In this document: positions 55,728-64,000 of the stretch, piece after piece
Layout of the letters: each line of letters starts with the position of its first letter
How positions within the stretch are numbered: position 1 is the stretch's first letter
Assembly (NCBI GenBank): GCA_016709725.1
Contig: JADJMG010000001.1
Location: 434,001 to 498,000 of the forward strand
Direction: 5' to 3'
Source: Bacteroidota bacterium
Lineage (GTDB): Bacteria > Bacteroidota > Bacteroidia > AKYH767-A > OLB10
DNA length: 64,000 bases
Notes under the pieces: generated by a model
Told to the model about the DNA's origin: nothing
The model's database searches: none
Seen by the model: only the letters and a program-made list of their open reading frames with translations
Translations under genes and position numbers: made by a program

Positions 55728-56576
55728 TTAAGGGATAAATATTTTTGAACTTAGTTTTTGGTTTTTTGATAAAATGGAAACGATATAACTTCCACTTTTT
55801 AATTCAGCAGGAATTGAAATGCTTGATTTCACTTCACCCATTGAGTGGGAATCGATCAATTGAGAACTAATCATACGACCTTTCATATCGTATAGATTAA
55901 TGCGTGGTTGGTCGGCAGTGGCAGACTGAAACTCAATGGCAATTCGGCCCTCACTATTTATGTAAGATTTAAACTCTGAAATGCTTTTATTTTGTTCAAG
56001 AATTCCAGTGGCACTAGCAGGTGTAACCACTCTACTACTATGATAAGCGTAATCATTATTTTCACTACCGTTATTATTTGCTGCAATACCAGCAAAATAA
56101 AATATAATGTTTCCAATGTTTGTTGTAGGAGCCACCCAATTGAAAGTAAAGATGGCAGAATCTGCATGTAGTCCACCATTAAATTGGTGAACCACATTAT
56201 TTCTTGTAACACCACTTACCGTTTTTGTTTTGATTTGCGTTTTAGCAGAATTCGTAATCACCAAAGAACCAGCATTTGTATTAGTCGATGTAAGTGCTTC
56301 AAAGCCCAATCCAAAAAGTGGCTTTCCAGTTTGCTTTACAATCACATTCACTGTGTACGTTTGGCCAGGCACATACTGCCAATTGCTCATGGTAGAAGTT
56401 ACATAAATAGTTCCTGTACCTGAATTTGAATTTCCATACGAATTATGACAATCGTCACAATTCAATTCACCTTGAGAGCCAGTATAACCAGCTTTTCCAT
56501 TATCACTTAATATACCGAATGCGGTAGACATGACTACTGCAATTATTGCAATTGACATCAATCGAGCTTTATTCAT
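55728..56576 (-). CDS. Reelin-like/choice-of-anchor V domain protein with CxxCH motif and sorting-like C-terminus
   Basis: 282 residues. A signal peptide is followed by GELNCDDCHNSYG, a CxxCH motif that could bind heme c or a metal. A beta-sandwich domain follows (VPGQTYTVNVIVKQTGKPLFGLGFEAL, INFTFNWVAPT-like region), matching the choice-of-anchor V / reelin-type family. The last 85 residues resemble a T9SS sorting domain (INLYDMKGRMISSQLI, GSYIVSILSKNQKLSSKIFI). It lies 14 bases upstream of the YceI gene in the same operon. It is probably a surface or periplasmic redox-associated protein; the heme assignment is not proven by the sequence. Confidence 0.78.
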   Translation of the reverse strand: MNKARLMSIAIIAVVMSTAFGILSDNGKAGYTGSQGELNCDDCHNSYGNSNSGTGTIYVTSTMSNWQYVPGQTYTVNVIVKQTGKPLFGLGFEALTSTNTNAGSLVITNSAKTQIKTKTVSGVTRNNVVHQFNGGLHADSAIFTFNWVAPTTNIGNIIFYFAGIAANNNGSENNDYAYHSSRVVTPASATGILEQNKSISEFKSYINSEGRIAIEFQSATADQPRINLYDMKGRMISSQLIDSHSMGEVKSSISIPAELKSGSYIVSILSKNQKLSSKIFIP

Positions 56577-56605
56577 TTTAATTTATTTTTATGTTTTGAC
56601 TTTAA

Positions 56606-57022
56606 TTAATTACTCTCCATGATACATCGAATTAAAATCACATCCATCAAATAACCTGTGCATAGTCCTTTTATTTTCACTGTTTGTCCCTCTGAATATT
56701 GAGAAATATCTAAATTCGTTTCATCCATTTTACAAGTTACACCAAAAAGACCTGAACTTGTTTGCAAAGTGATAGCGACACCACTTGTATCAGCCAATAC
56801 ATTTTGAATTTTACCTGAAACAGAAATTACTTTATTCAAATAAAGATCATTTGATTTCATTTCATTCTGCTCAAACAACAGAAATATAGAATCCGCTGTT
56901 AAGGTCGCTGTTGGTTTTACATTTTCCAAACTGTCTACTGGTTTACTGTATAAATAGTAAAATATCAACCCAGCAATACTGATGAGTGCTAATAATGTCC
57001 ATCCTATTTTTTTCATATTCAT
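56606..57022 (-). CDS. OB-fold (tRNA_anti-like) membrane-anchored protein
   Basis: 138 residues with a single N-terminal membrane segment (IGWTLLALISIAGLIFYYLY) and a small OB-fold domain (ADSIFLLFEQNEMKSNDLYLNKVISVSG in pieces, VTCKMDE, GQTVKIKGLCTGYLMDVIL). It resembles the OB-fold family of Bacteroidota periplasmic proteins, several of which appear near cytochrome and YceI genes. The start is directly after the stop of the preceding cytochrome gene. A ligand cannot be predicted. Confidence 0.75.
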   Translation of the reverse strand: MNMKKIGWTLLALISIAGLIFYYLYSKPVDSLENVKPTATLTADSIFLLFEQNEMKSNDLYLNKVISVSGKIQNVLADTSGVAITLQTSSGLFGVTCKMDETNLDISQYSEGQTVKIKGLCTGYLMDVILIRCIMESN

Positions 57023-57445
57023 CTAATTCGGTGTTCCATTATCAATCCAATTTTTCACTTTTGCTAAAGTGCAATCATCCACTTTATTTCCGCCCTGAGG
57101 CATTTGCGACCAATTCGGATCATGGATCATCGATCCATAGAGAGAGCCATCATCAGCATACGACTTTACATTTGCATAATTACTCAAATCAATATTTCCG
57201 CTTGGAGCAGAGCCGCTATGACAAGAGTTACAGCTATTATTCATGATAGGAGCAATGGTAGAAGCATAGGTAACATTCGTCGTATCACACACCCCATTAT
57301 TTGGATACAATTCTTCTTCAACATCATAATAACATCCTGAAAAAAGGAGTGTCAGCAAGGTGACAAGGATTAAAGAATTGGGAAGTCTTTTTAATAATTC
57401 CACTGTATATTTATTATTACTAGTTATTACTATCTTATTTATCAA
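57023..57445 (-). CDS. c-type cytochrome-like lipoprotein
   Basis: 140 residues. A lipoprotein-type signal (LLTLLFSGCYYD) is followed by a single heme-binding CNSCH (about residue 72) and a distal methionine in WSQMPQGGNK. The frame TIAPIMNNSCNSCHSG...IDLSNYANVKSYADDGSLYGS is typical of small c-type cytochrome domains of planctomycete/Bacteroidota type. Its start overlaps the stop of the previous cytochrome gene (ATGA). It should carry electrons in the periplasm or at the outer membrane. The upstream partner shares the motif pattern, suggesting a duplicated cytochrome pair. Confidence 0.82.
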   Translation of the reverse strand: MINKIVITSNNKYTVELLKRLPNSLILVTLLTLLFSGCYYDVEEELYPNNGVCDTTNVTYASTIAPIMNNSCNSCHSGSAPSGNIDLSNYANVKSYADDGSLYGSMIHDPNWSQMPQGGNKVDDCTLAKVKNWIDNGTPN

Positions 57446-58176
57446 TTATTGGGGGCACCTGCATTCACCCATATTCTAATTTTTGCGATATCGCAATCGG
57501 GTAATTTACTTGTATTTTTAGGCATTGCACTCCATCCGGAAGCATGTTCAACTGAGCCTAACAATGAACCATCGATGGCAGAACCCTGAACACCTAAGTA
57601 AGTCGAGAGATTTACACCTCCTCCAGGGCTCGTACCTTGATGGCAACCTTGACATTTGTTTTGCATGATGGGTTTAATAACTGCATTATACGTTACGTTA
57701 GATGTATCACATCCGCCATCACAATTCAAGTTTTGGGCACCTTGTGCAATCCAAGTCTGAATTAATTGTATTTGTTGACTTGTTAAAAGAGCTGCTGGTG
57801 GCGGCGGCATTCTATCATCTGGATCGGAAGTAGTAATTACTTCCATAAAATCACCATCATTGGGGTCGCCAGGTACAATAATCCCTGAATTCATCAATGT
57901 TTGGTAAGAGGTGATGGTTACTCCATCTTCATGCGATGCTGCATCATGGCAACCGGATTGAGCGCAGTTTGCTATTAGAAAAGGTAATATCTGCATATTA
58001 AAATACACGCTATCGCTATCACATGGCAACGTATTTCCATTTCCATTGTCAATAGGAACTGTTGTTACAATAGGCTGTGGAATTTCATGCTTACATGAAG
58101 CAAAGAGAAATAAAAATATTCCCATTACTATTTTCCAGTCACTTCTATTGATGTCAATTTTTCTAAATCCAATCAT
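57442..58176 (-). CDS. c-type cytochrome-like lipoprotein with two heme-type motifs
   Basis: 244 residues with a lipoprotein-type signal (FLFASCKHEIP). The first domain has the unusual CAQSGCH (four residues between the cysteines) and DRMPPPPAALLTSQQIQLIQ with a distal methionine. The second has the canonical CQGCH and WSAMPKNTSKLPDCDIAKIR. It would be a diheme electron carrier if both sites bind heme; the CxxxxCH site is non-canonical and is also known from planctomycete-type cytochromes. The second domain resembles the one in the next gene (57023-57445). Confidence 0.8.
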   Translation of the reverse strand: MIGFRKIDINRSDWKIVMGIFLFLFASCKHEIPQPIVTTVPIDNGNGNTLPCDSDSVYFNMQILPFLIANCAQSGCHDAASHEDGVTITSYQTLMNSGIIVPGDPNDGDFMEVITTSDPDDRMPPPPAALLTSQQIQLIQTWIAQGAQNLNCDGGCDTSNVTYNAVIKPIMQNKCQGCHQGTSPGGGVNLSTYLGVQGSAIDGSLLGSVEHASGWSAMPKNTSKLPDCDIAKIRIWVNAGAPNN

Positions 58177-58275
58177 ACTACGAAATTACATCCGCAACAG
58201 ACCAGATAAAATTGAAATGTTCTGAACAAGGCAAAAAAAACACTGAACGGGAAAAGAAGGTATTATGAGATTGGA

Positions 58276-59033
58276 TTAGCCATTTCCAGTTAACCAACCC
58301 TTAAAATGGGGTGAGCGCTCCGTACTTACGATGGTATCCTCTTTACTTGGAGGGCGCAAAACCACCTTAACCCTTGACTTCGACCATGCTAACATCTTAT
58401 CAATAGCATGAATATTTACTATAAACTGCCTATTTATTCTAAAAAAGACGCTAGGATCTAACATATGTTCTAACTCATCCAAGTTATGATCAACAGGATA
58501 ACGTAAATCAGCATGGGTACATAAATAATTAATCTTTTCCTGTGTATAAAAGTAAGCTACATCACTTACCTCAACCATCTTTATGGTGTCGCCGTAACGA
58601 ATTACAATTCTTTTCTGAAAATCTCGAGAATGATGCGCGAACTTCTTCAACAAACTTTCCATTTGCTTTGTATTTTCCTCATTAAAAGAATGCAACTTAT
58701 CAAAAGCACGTTTTAACTCTTCCATTTTAATGGGCTTCAACAGGTAGTCGATACTACTTACTTTAAATGCATCCAATGCATGTTCATCATAAGCGGTAGT
58801 AAAGATGACGGGGTTTTTACTTCGACCTGCGAGAAAATTTCAAAACTTTGCCCATCCGCCAAATTGATATCCATGATAATAACATTTGGGGCCGCATGAG
58901 ATTTCAACCATTCAACCGATGATTTTACACTAACAAATGTACCTACAATCTCAGCAGTAGGTTCAAGCTCCAAAATCATTTTTGTTAAACGATCGGATGC
59001 CAATTTTTCATCTTCAATGATTAGTACTTTCAT
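58276..59033 (-). CDS. LytTR-family response regulator, one frameshift
   Basis: The N-terminal receiver (from 59033) shows VLIIEDEKLASDRL and the phosphoacceptor aspartate in VIIMDINLADG. The C-terminal part (ending at 58276) continues the receiver (DAFKVSSIDYLLKPIKMEEL) and carries a LytTR DNA-binding domain (RIVIRYGDTIKMVEVSDVAYF, FFRINRQFIVNIHAID). One C missing from the G/C run at 58810-58813 breaks the frame; restoring it gives VKTPVIFTTAYDEHALDAFKV. The gene overlaps the histidine kinase gene by 20 bases. It should regulate promoters in or near this locus by binding paired repeats. Confidence 0.88.
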
Positions 59034-61922
59034 GATTCATTTTTATTAGTGGGATTTGAACGACGAATTCATCGTGAATAAAACTCACGATTACTTTTTC
59101 TCCAGAAACAATCTGGAATCTTGATATTATATTCTGCAAACCGATTCCGGCACTTGGTTCAGGATGCATTTTTGGGTTTAACGTGTTCCGAATAATCAAA
59201 CTTCTATTATCCTTTACATTCACATAAACGGTGAGTGGAGTTTCATGCGAAACAGCATTGTGTTTAACTGCATTTTCAATCAACAATTGCAATGACAAAG
59301 GGGGCACACCATATTTAAATCTCCATTCATTAGGAATGTCAATAATCAATTGTAGTGCATCACCAAATCTTTTCTGCTGAAGATAATAATAGGTATTCAC
59401 CATATCTATTTCTTCTTGAAGCGTCACTAAATCTTTATCGCGATGATGCACTAAATTTCTGAAATAGTCGGACAATTTCTCGACATAATCAATAGCTGTT
59501 TCCTTATCAATCTCAATAATTGCAATGAGAGTATTAAAACTATTAAACAAAAAATGAGGATTTACTTGACTTTTCAATGTTGCAAATTGATACTCGATTT
59601 TTTCCTTCTTTAAATTTTCTAACTTTCTTAAACGCACATCTCGATCACGAATAATAAGTATGATCACTGTGGCTACCACTAAAAAAATACCAATGATAAA
59701 CCAATTTTCCTTCCACATTGGTTTCATGATTCTAAAGCCATACGTTAATACCTTTTGACTCTTAAACTGACCACTAATACCAGCGATTACTTCAAACTTG
59801 TAAGAGCCGGGAGGTAAATTAGGAAATGTCACAATTCGATCGCGAGTTGGAATCCAAGTATTACTTAAACCTACCAATCGATAACGATACGAAACTAAAT
59901 CAGGGTTGGTGTACCAGAGACCGATATAGTCAATGGAAATATTATTCTGATTATACTCAAAAACTGAATCTCTGATATCTACACTTTGCTTCATGAATGT
60001 ATAGACAGCATTCAGAATTAAATGAGGTTGATAAGATCGCTCTTTAATATAACTATAATAACGAAACAATTTATTTCGAGAACCAATCCATACACCACCC
60101 TTACCATCTCGTGCAATGGTATTCAAATCTGCATCGATTGAATTTATACCCGACTCTGAACTAATTTTTTCGATTTCAAAAGTTTTTGAATTGATGATAT
60201 CCAATCCTTTTGAATGTATCACGACAATATTTCCAATATTATCGGATTCAATTCCTGAAATATCGAGTGCTGACAATCCATTACTGAGATTAAAATTTCG
60301 AAATGATTTACCATCATATCGTATCAACCCTTGATGTTGTGTACTAAACCAAATATTTCCATAGTGATCTTCTGTGATCGAATAAATCACCTTCCCATTT
60401 TTTAGATTTGGGAATTGTTGAATTTTATTTTCTCATACATCACAATCCCTTTCCCATCGGTGCCAAACCAAACTCTACCTTTACTATCTACAAAAATCTT
60501 ATACACGAATCCATTAAATGGCAATTCAAAATCCTGTTTATTACTAAAAGTATATTTTGGTTCTTTATAATTCAACGCTGAGTCAGTAATTTTGCATTTC
60601 ACAACTCCTTCTAGAGTCGCTAACCAAAACGCATCCTTATCACCTGAAATAGAAATGATGTTCGCATTAATCAATCCATCTTTAGAAGTATACTTTTTTA
60701 CTTTTCCTGTGATGGGTTCAAGTCGATACAATGCATCATCAAAAGTTCCTACCCAAATAAATCCAAATCGATCTTCATACAATGAAACAACATGCAATTT
60801 TTTCTTACTGGCATCCAATGGATACTTCCGAATTCTTTGTTGATCATTTGCTAAATAATCAAATCGAAACAAACCAGAGGGTTTACTTAACCAAATATAA
60901 CCATCTTTACTAGACGTTATGGCTTGAATACTATCCATTGCAAAATTACCGACATCGCTAACGAATTCCACCTTTTCTCCTGGAGAATAGATCAGTTTAT
61001 TATCTCCAATAATCCAAACATTTCCTTCGCGATCACGCATCAATGGTGTCACTTTTTTATATGGAAATCCTTTTGAAAAATTAAAATTCCGAAGTCTTCT
61101 ATCGCTATTAAACTCATAATCCACTAAACCAAAACCATCGGTACCTAACCAAAATTCATTTTGCAAGGAGACAATAGAATTCAATGCACCGTAACGCCAT
61201 GTCTTATTAATCTCAACATTTTTAAAAGATTTATCTTTCATATTAAAATGAAACAATCCTTGCTCTTGCAACCCTAGCAATACTTTTCCATCTGGATGAA
61301 TCCCGATTGTTTTTACAATATTATCCGGCAAGCCACTTGTTGAATTATAAACTCGGAAACTAATTGGATCTGATGTAGGGTTTATAACAATCAGACCCGC
61401 ATCTGATCCGGCAAGAATATATCCGGAAGGATGTTTTACGATCTGATAAATATAAGGATCTGGAATTCCAGAGAGGCGATGCCAATCCTTTCCAATTCGA
61501 TAAAATATACCTTCACCGTAAGTAGAAACCCATACTGTTTTATTATCTAGCTCTACGATGGAAGATACTTGGCTTTTAATTGGGGATTTTAAAATCTTAC
61601 TTTTTTCTTTTGAATAATTGAAAATGGAACCATCCCCCATACACACCCAAAGTTCATTATTTACATTTTTTATAAATTTTACTTCTTTTGATGTAATTTT
61701 TTCTGGGACATCGATGAGTGTAAAATTAAAACCATCGTATTTAAATAATCCCATATCGGTACCTACATAAATGATTTCATCTTTATCTTGGTAAACTGCG
61801 GTTGCTTTTACATTATCATTTTGTGGGTCGATATTTAATTCTTTGAAAAAAGGTTGTTGCGCTCTGCTACCATTTGGGAAGAGCCAACCAAAAATCATCA
61901 AATAAAAATAAAGATGCTTCAT
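59014..61922 (-). CDS. Two-component propeller sensor histidine kinase (LytS-type kinase domain), one frameshift
   Basis: The first part (61922-60402) has a signal peptide (FYLMIFGWLFPNGSRAQ) and Reg_prop beta-propeller repeats (DGYIWLSKPSGLFRFD, DRFGFIWVGTFDDALYRL). The second (to 59014) adds a few more propeller strands, a Y_Y_Y domain (SYRYRLVGLSNTWIPTRDR), one membrane segment (NWFIIGIFLVVATVIILII), and a His_kinase domain with LKSQVNPHFLFNSFNTLI (phosphoacceptor histidine) and an ATPase domain (LLIENAVKHN, GIGLQNI). Restoring one A at the T run 60423-60426 joins them at KIQQFPNLKNGKVIYSITED into about 969 residues. The periplasmic propeller probably senses a ligand, as in hybrid or LytS-like Bacteroidota sensors. 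Confidence 0.87.
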
Positions 61923-62515
61923 TTTAGAACCTTCATCTTAGCCGTTAATGAAACTCCAATATCGGGGGCAATTTTTTGTTGTACAATCCGCGGGATTCGA
62001 ATATCGTAATCGTTTAAACTCACAATGAACTCGGATGTAAGAAACAATTCAGCGCCTTTTATATAAATGATTCCTTTAATGATCCTTTCTTGCCCAACTC
62101 CTTTAATGTTAAGCACCCCTTTTGCTCGAACAGGATAAACACCATCTTTATTAAAATTTACCTCATCTATTATTTTTCCAGTAAATGTACAATTTGAGTA
62201 TTGATCCGTTTCCATGTAATTTTCGTTGAAATGATCATGCTGTAATTGACTGTTAAAGCCTATAAATGAATTATTTGGAACTCGAAAGGCGACAGAATGT
62301 GAAACTGGATCAATTAATCCTTTTAACTCTTTTGAATTCGCTTTAATGGTTTCCAAGTCTGCTTTGGAACTAAATTCGATGGTACCAGATGTGATCGAAT
62401 ATCTTCCAACATTTTGACTATTAACAGTTAACGCAAAGAAAATTTGGATAAAGAAAAGCAATAAGAAGCGAAATACTGGTTTTTTAAAAAAAGAATCGAA
62501 ATCAAGCTCTTTCAT
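61919..62515 (-). CDS. YceI-like periplasmic protein
   Basis: 198 residues with a signal/anchor (FLLLFFIQIFFALTVNSQ) and a YceI-type barrel (SGTIEFSSKADLETIKANSKEL, LQHDHFNENYMETDQYSN, GVLNIKGVGQERIIKG). It is clearly related to the protein encoded at 55163-55714 (same HFNENYMETDQY motif). Its stop overlaps the kinase start by 4 bases (ATGA), so it belongs to the same operon as the two-component system. A role in binding a lipophilic ligand that the sensor monitors is a guess. Confidence 0.88.
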   Translation of the reverse strand: MKELDFDSFFKKPVFRFLLLFFIQIFFALTVNSQNVGRYSITSGTIEFSSKADLETIKANSKELKGLIDPVSHSVAFRVPNNSFIGFNSQLQHDHFNENYMETDQYSNCTFTGKIIDEVNFNKDGVYPVRAKGVLNIKGVGQERIIKGIIYIKGAELFLTSEFIVSLNDYDIRIPRIVQQKIAPDIGVSLTAKMKVLK

Positions 62516-63021
62516 TAAATGAATTTAGGTGTTAGATATGCATCTAAAATAGTCAAATATGTTTAGAATCAATTTGAAATACTTTCTCTACAAGGAGTTA
62601 TCGTAGTTGAACAAGTAAAATTAATGGTTAAAAGCGAATGAAAATAAAGCAATTTTCCTCTTTCTTCCGGAGATACATTAGTACTTTCGCAGTCGGGCAA
62701 GACCCCTACCCAAGAACAAATTTGCACTCCCTTCGTATAAGGAAGGCTAATAGGTTTATGAGTTTCAGATTAGCCATTCTCATTATCGACAGACTGCGAA
62801 ATGTCGGCAATACATCTTTGTCACTTGATAAAGCGAATAGGTCATTCGGAAGATTCGGAGATGTCCAAACCATAAAATCACAAAATAAAATTTATTCACC
62901 CAAACACATTCAATTTAACCAAATGCTTCAACAGCATGGATTCATTAAACTCTTTATTTGCCTCTTTGAATCAAAGAACAATATAAAAGAGAAGTTAACA
63001 ATGGTCCACCATTAAATTAAA
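62516..63021. other. Divergent intergenic region before the SLC13 gene
   Basis: No convincing gene. An open frame of 125 codons at 62638-63015 on the plus strand lacks recognisable homology and contains short palindromic stretches (CCCTTC...GAAGG near 62729-62745); I do not accept it as a gene. Promoters for the YceI/two-component operon and the SLC13 transporter should lie here. Confidence 0.45.
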
Positions 63022-64000
63022 ATGGATACTCAGATCATCATTGTTACCAGTGTTGTGCTTGGCATGGTCATCGCACTTTACAAAGAAGTCATCAAGCCGG
63101 TGATGGTATTTGTGGTTGCTATTACTTTGTTAATGGCTACCAATATTATCAATCCGAAAGAAGCGCTGGGTGGATTTGCAAATGAACAAATTGCCGTTAT
63201 TTTTCTTTTGTTAATTATAAGTGATGTTATTAAAAGATCGGCGGCGTTGGATTATTCCATCTATCGATTATTTCGTCCTAACTTGTCGTATCGTGGATTT
63301 TTATTACGCATGAGTACTTCTGTAGCGGGCGTATCTTCTTTTGTAAACAACACTCCATTAGTAGCATTAATGATTCCCTATGTTTATGATTGGGCAAAGA
63401 AGAAAAAAATTAATCCTTCCAAAGTATTAATGCCATTATCAATGGCAGCTATTGTTGGTGGCACCATGACATTAATTGGAACCTCCACAAATTTAGTTGT
63501 GAGTGGAATGGCTGTTGATGCAGGATTGAAACCATTGAGTATGTTTTCTTTTACTCCTATTGGATTTCCTATTCTTGTTTTAGTGGTAATTTACATCGTT
63601 ATCTTTAGTAAAAAATTACTACCTGATCGTACCGACGCGCTTACTGATTTTAAAGAAGACTCCAGAAAATATTTAATTGAAACGAAAGTACCTGAGGCTT
63701 CTACCTATATTGGAAATTCGATTGACAGCAACAAGCTCCGACAACTTCGCGGATTGTATGTCGTTGAAATAATTCGTGGAACCAAAAAAATTGCACCGGT
63801 ATCTCCTAAAGAAATCATTCAAGTAAACGACATCTTAATTTTTGCGGGTGAAACAGACACTGTCATCGATTTATTAAGTAATCAAAGTGATTTAATTCCT
63901 GCGGAATATTCGGAATATCCTTTGGATGGAAAAGTAGAAGTGATAGAGACCATTATTGCACCCAATTCTTCTTTAATAAACAAAGCCATTAATCAAACGA
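63022..64000 (+). CDS. SLC13/DASS family anion permease, partial
   Basis: The first 326 residues of a membrane transporter that continues past the right edge. Hydrophobic segments begin TQIIIVTSVVLGMVIALY. Signature motifs are SFVNNTPLVALMIP (the SNT motif with asparagine and threonine that binds Na+ and substrate) and GGTMTLIGTSTNLVVSG (the second SNT-type motif). A TrkA-C/RCK-like regulatory domain follows from about residue 210 (LRGLYVVEIIRGTKK, IIQVNDILIFAGE). Members take up sulfate, phosphate or dicarboxylates with Na+. Domain order resembles CitT/SdcS relatives with internal RCK domains. Substrate unknown. Confidence 0.9.
   Translation, partial: MDTQIIIVTSVVLGMVIALYKEVIKPVMVFVVAITLLMATNIINPKEALGGFANEQIAVIFLLLIISDVIKRSAALDYSIYRLFRPNLSYRGFLLRMSTSVAGVSSFVNNTPLVALMIPYVYDWAKKKKINPSKVLMPLSMAAIVGGTMTLIGTSTNLVVSGMAVDAGLKPLSMFSFTPIGFPILVLVVIYIVIFSKKLLPDRTDALTDFKEDSRKYLIETKVPEASTYIGNSIDSNKLRQLRGLYVVEIIRGTKKIAPVSPKEIIQVNDILIFAGETDTVIDLLSNQSDLIPAEYSEYPLDGKVEVIETIIAPNSSLINKAINQT

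Noticed and set aside
62638..63015. 125-codon plus-strand frame in the intergenic gap
   Set aside because: It has no recognisable domain, an unusual basic composition and lies over palindromic sequence. I cannot exclude a remnant.

Overview
The window is a stretch of AT-rich chromosome from a member of the Bacteroidota. The grounds are very large secreted proteins with type IX secretion (T9SS) C-terminal sorting domains, SprB-type and GEVED domains, a DUF5777/YceI locus, genes preceded by AT-rich leaders rather than clear Shine-Dalgarno sites, and a LytS/LytTR-type regulator with a beta-propeller sensor. I cannot place it below phylum level from sequence alone. I saw no rRNA, tRNA, CRISPR array, transposase or phage gene.

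Layout. (1) 1-752: start of a peptide-type ABC transporter ATPase, running off the left edge. (2) 1025-26879, all minus strand: surface proteins. Two paralogous giants (1025-6721, broken by frameshifts; 8546-14077, intact, 1843 aa) share a signal peptide, an N-terminal cohesin-like beta domain, an SprB-like repeat, 15-16 tandem MopE/TSP3-like acidic repeats, Ig/PKD-like domains and a T9SS sorting domain. Just upstream of the intact one is a small secreted protein (14113-14475) that is little more than a dockerin-like domain, and upstream of that a giant of about 4100 aa (14540-26879, split by a deletion/frameshift) that ends in the same dockerin-like domain instead of a T9SS sorting domain. 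A cohesin/dockerin-like surface assembly is the most interesting hypothesis here. (3) 27667-30030, minus strand: GDP-L-fucose synthesis (gmd, fcl). (4) 30472-52025, plus strand: a polysaccharide cluster of about 17 genes with a Wzc-like tyrosine autokinase, an ABC flippase, an MBOAT plus SGNH O-acylation pair, WecB epimerase, a FemAB/GNAT-like transferase, a methyltransferase, a polysaccharide deacetylase, GT2 and GT4 glycosyltransferases, an NDP-sugar epimerase, an O-antigen ligase/polymerase, an AsnB-type amidotransferase and a WcaF-type acetyltransferase. (5) 52576-53490: a small Fn3/T9SS protein, followed by a repeat-rich and partly suspicious non-coding stretch. (6) 54256-62515, minus strand: a redox/sensing locus with DUF5777 beta-barrel, two YceI proteins, a reelin-like CxxCH protein, an OB-fold protein, two c-type cytochrome lipoproteins and a propeller histidine kinase with a LytTR response regulator. 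(7) 63022 to the right edge: SLC13-family transporter.

How the parts fit. Regions 3 and 4 together should make a nucleotide-sugar pool (GDP-fucose, ManNAc-type sugar) and assemble, flip, decorate (acyl, acetyl, deacetyl, methyl groups) and polymerise a fucose-containing exopolysaccharide or O-antigen. Region 2 gives large outer-surface adhesins or matrix proteins. Region 6 looks like a periplasmic electron-carrier or small-molecule module under its own two-component system.

Data quality. At least eight genes are interrupted by frameshifts. Outside the repeat proteins every one can be repaired by restoring a single base in a short homopolymer, and 53767-53872 is an implausible block of homopolymers. 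Most broken genes here are therefore probably sequencing or assembly errors rather than true pseudogenes.
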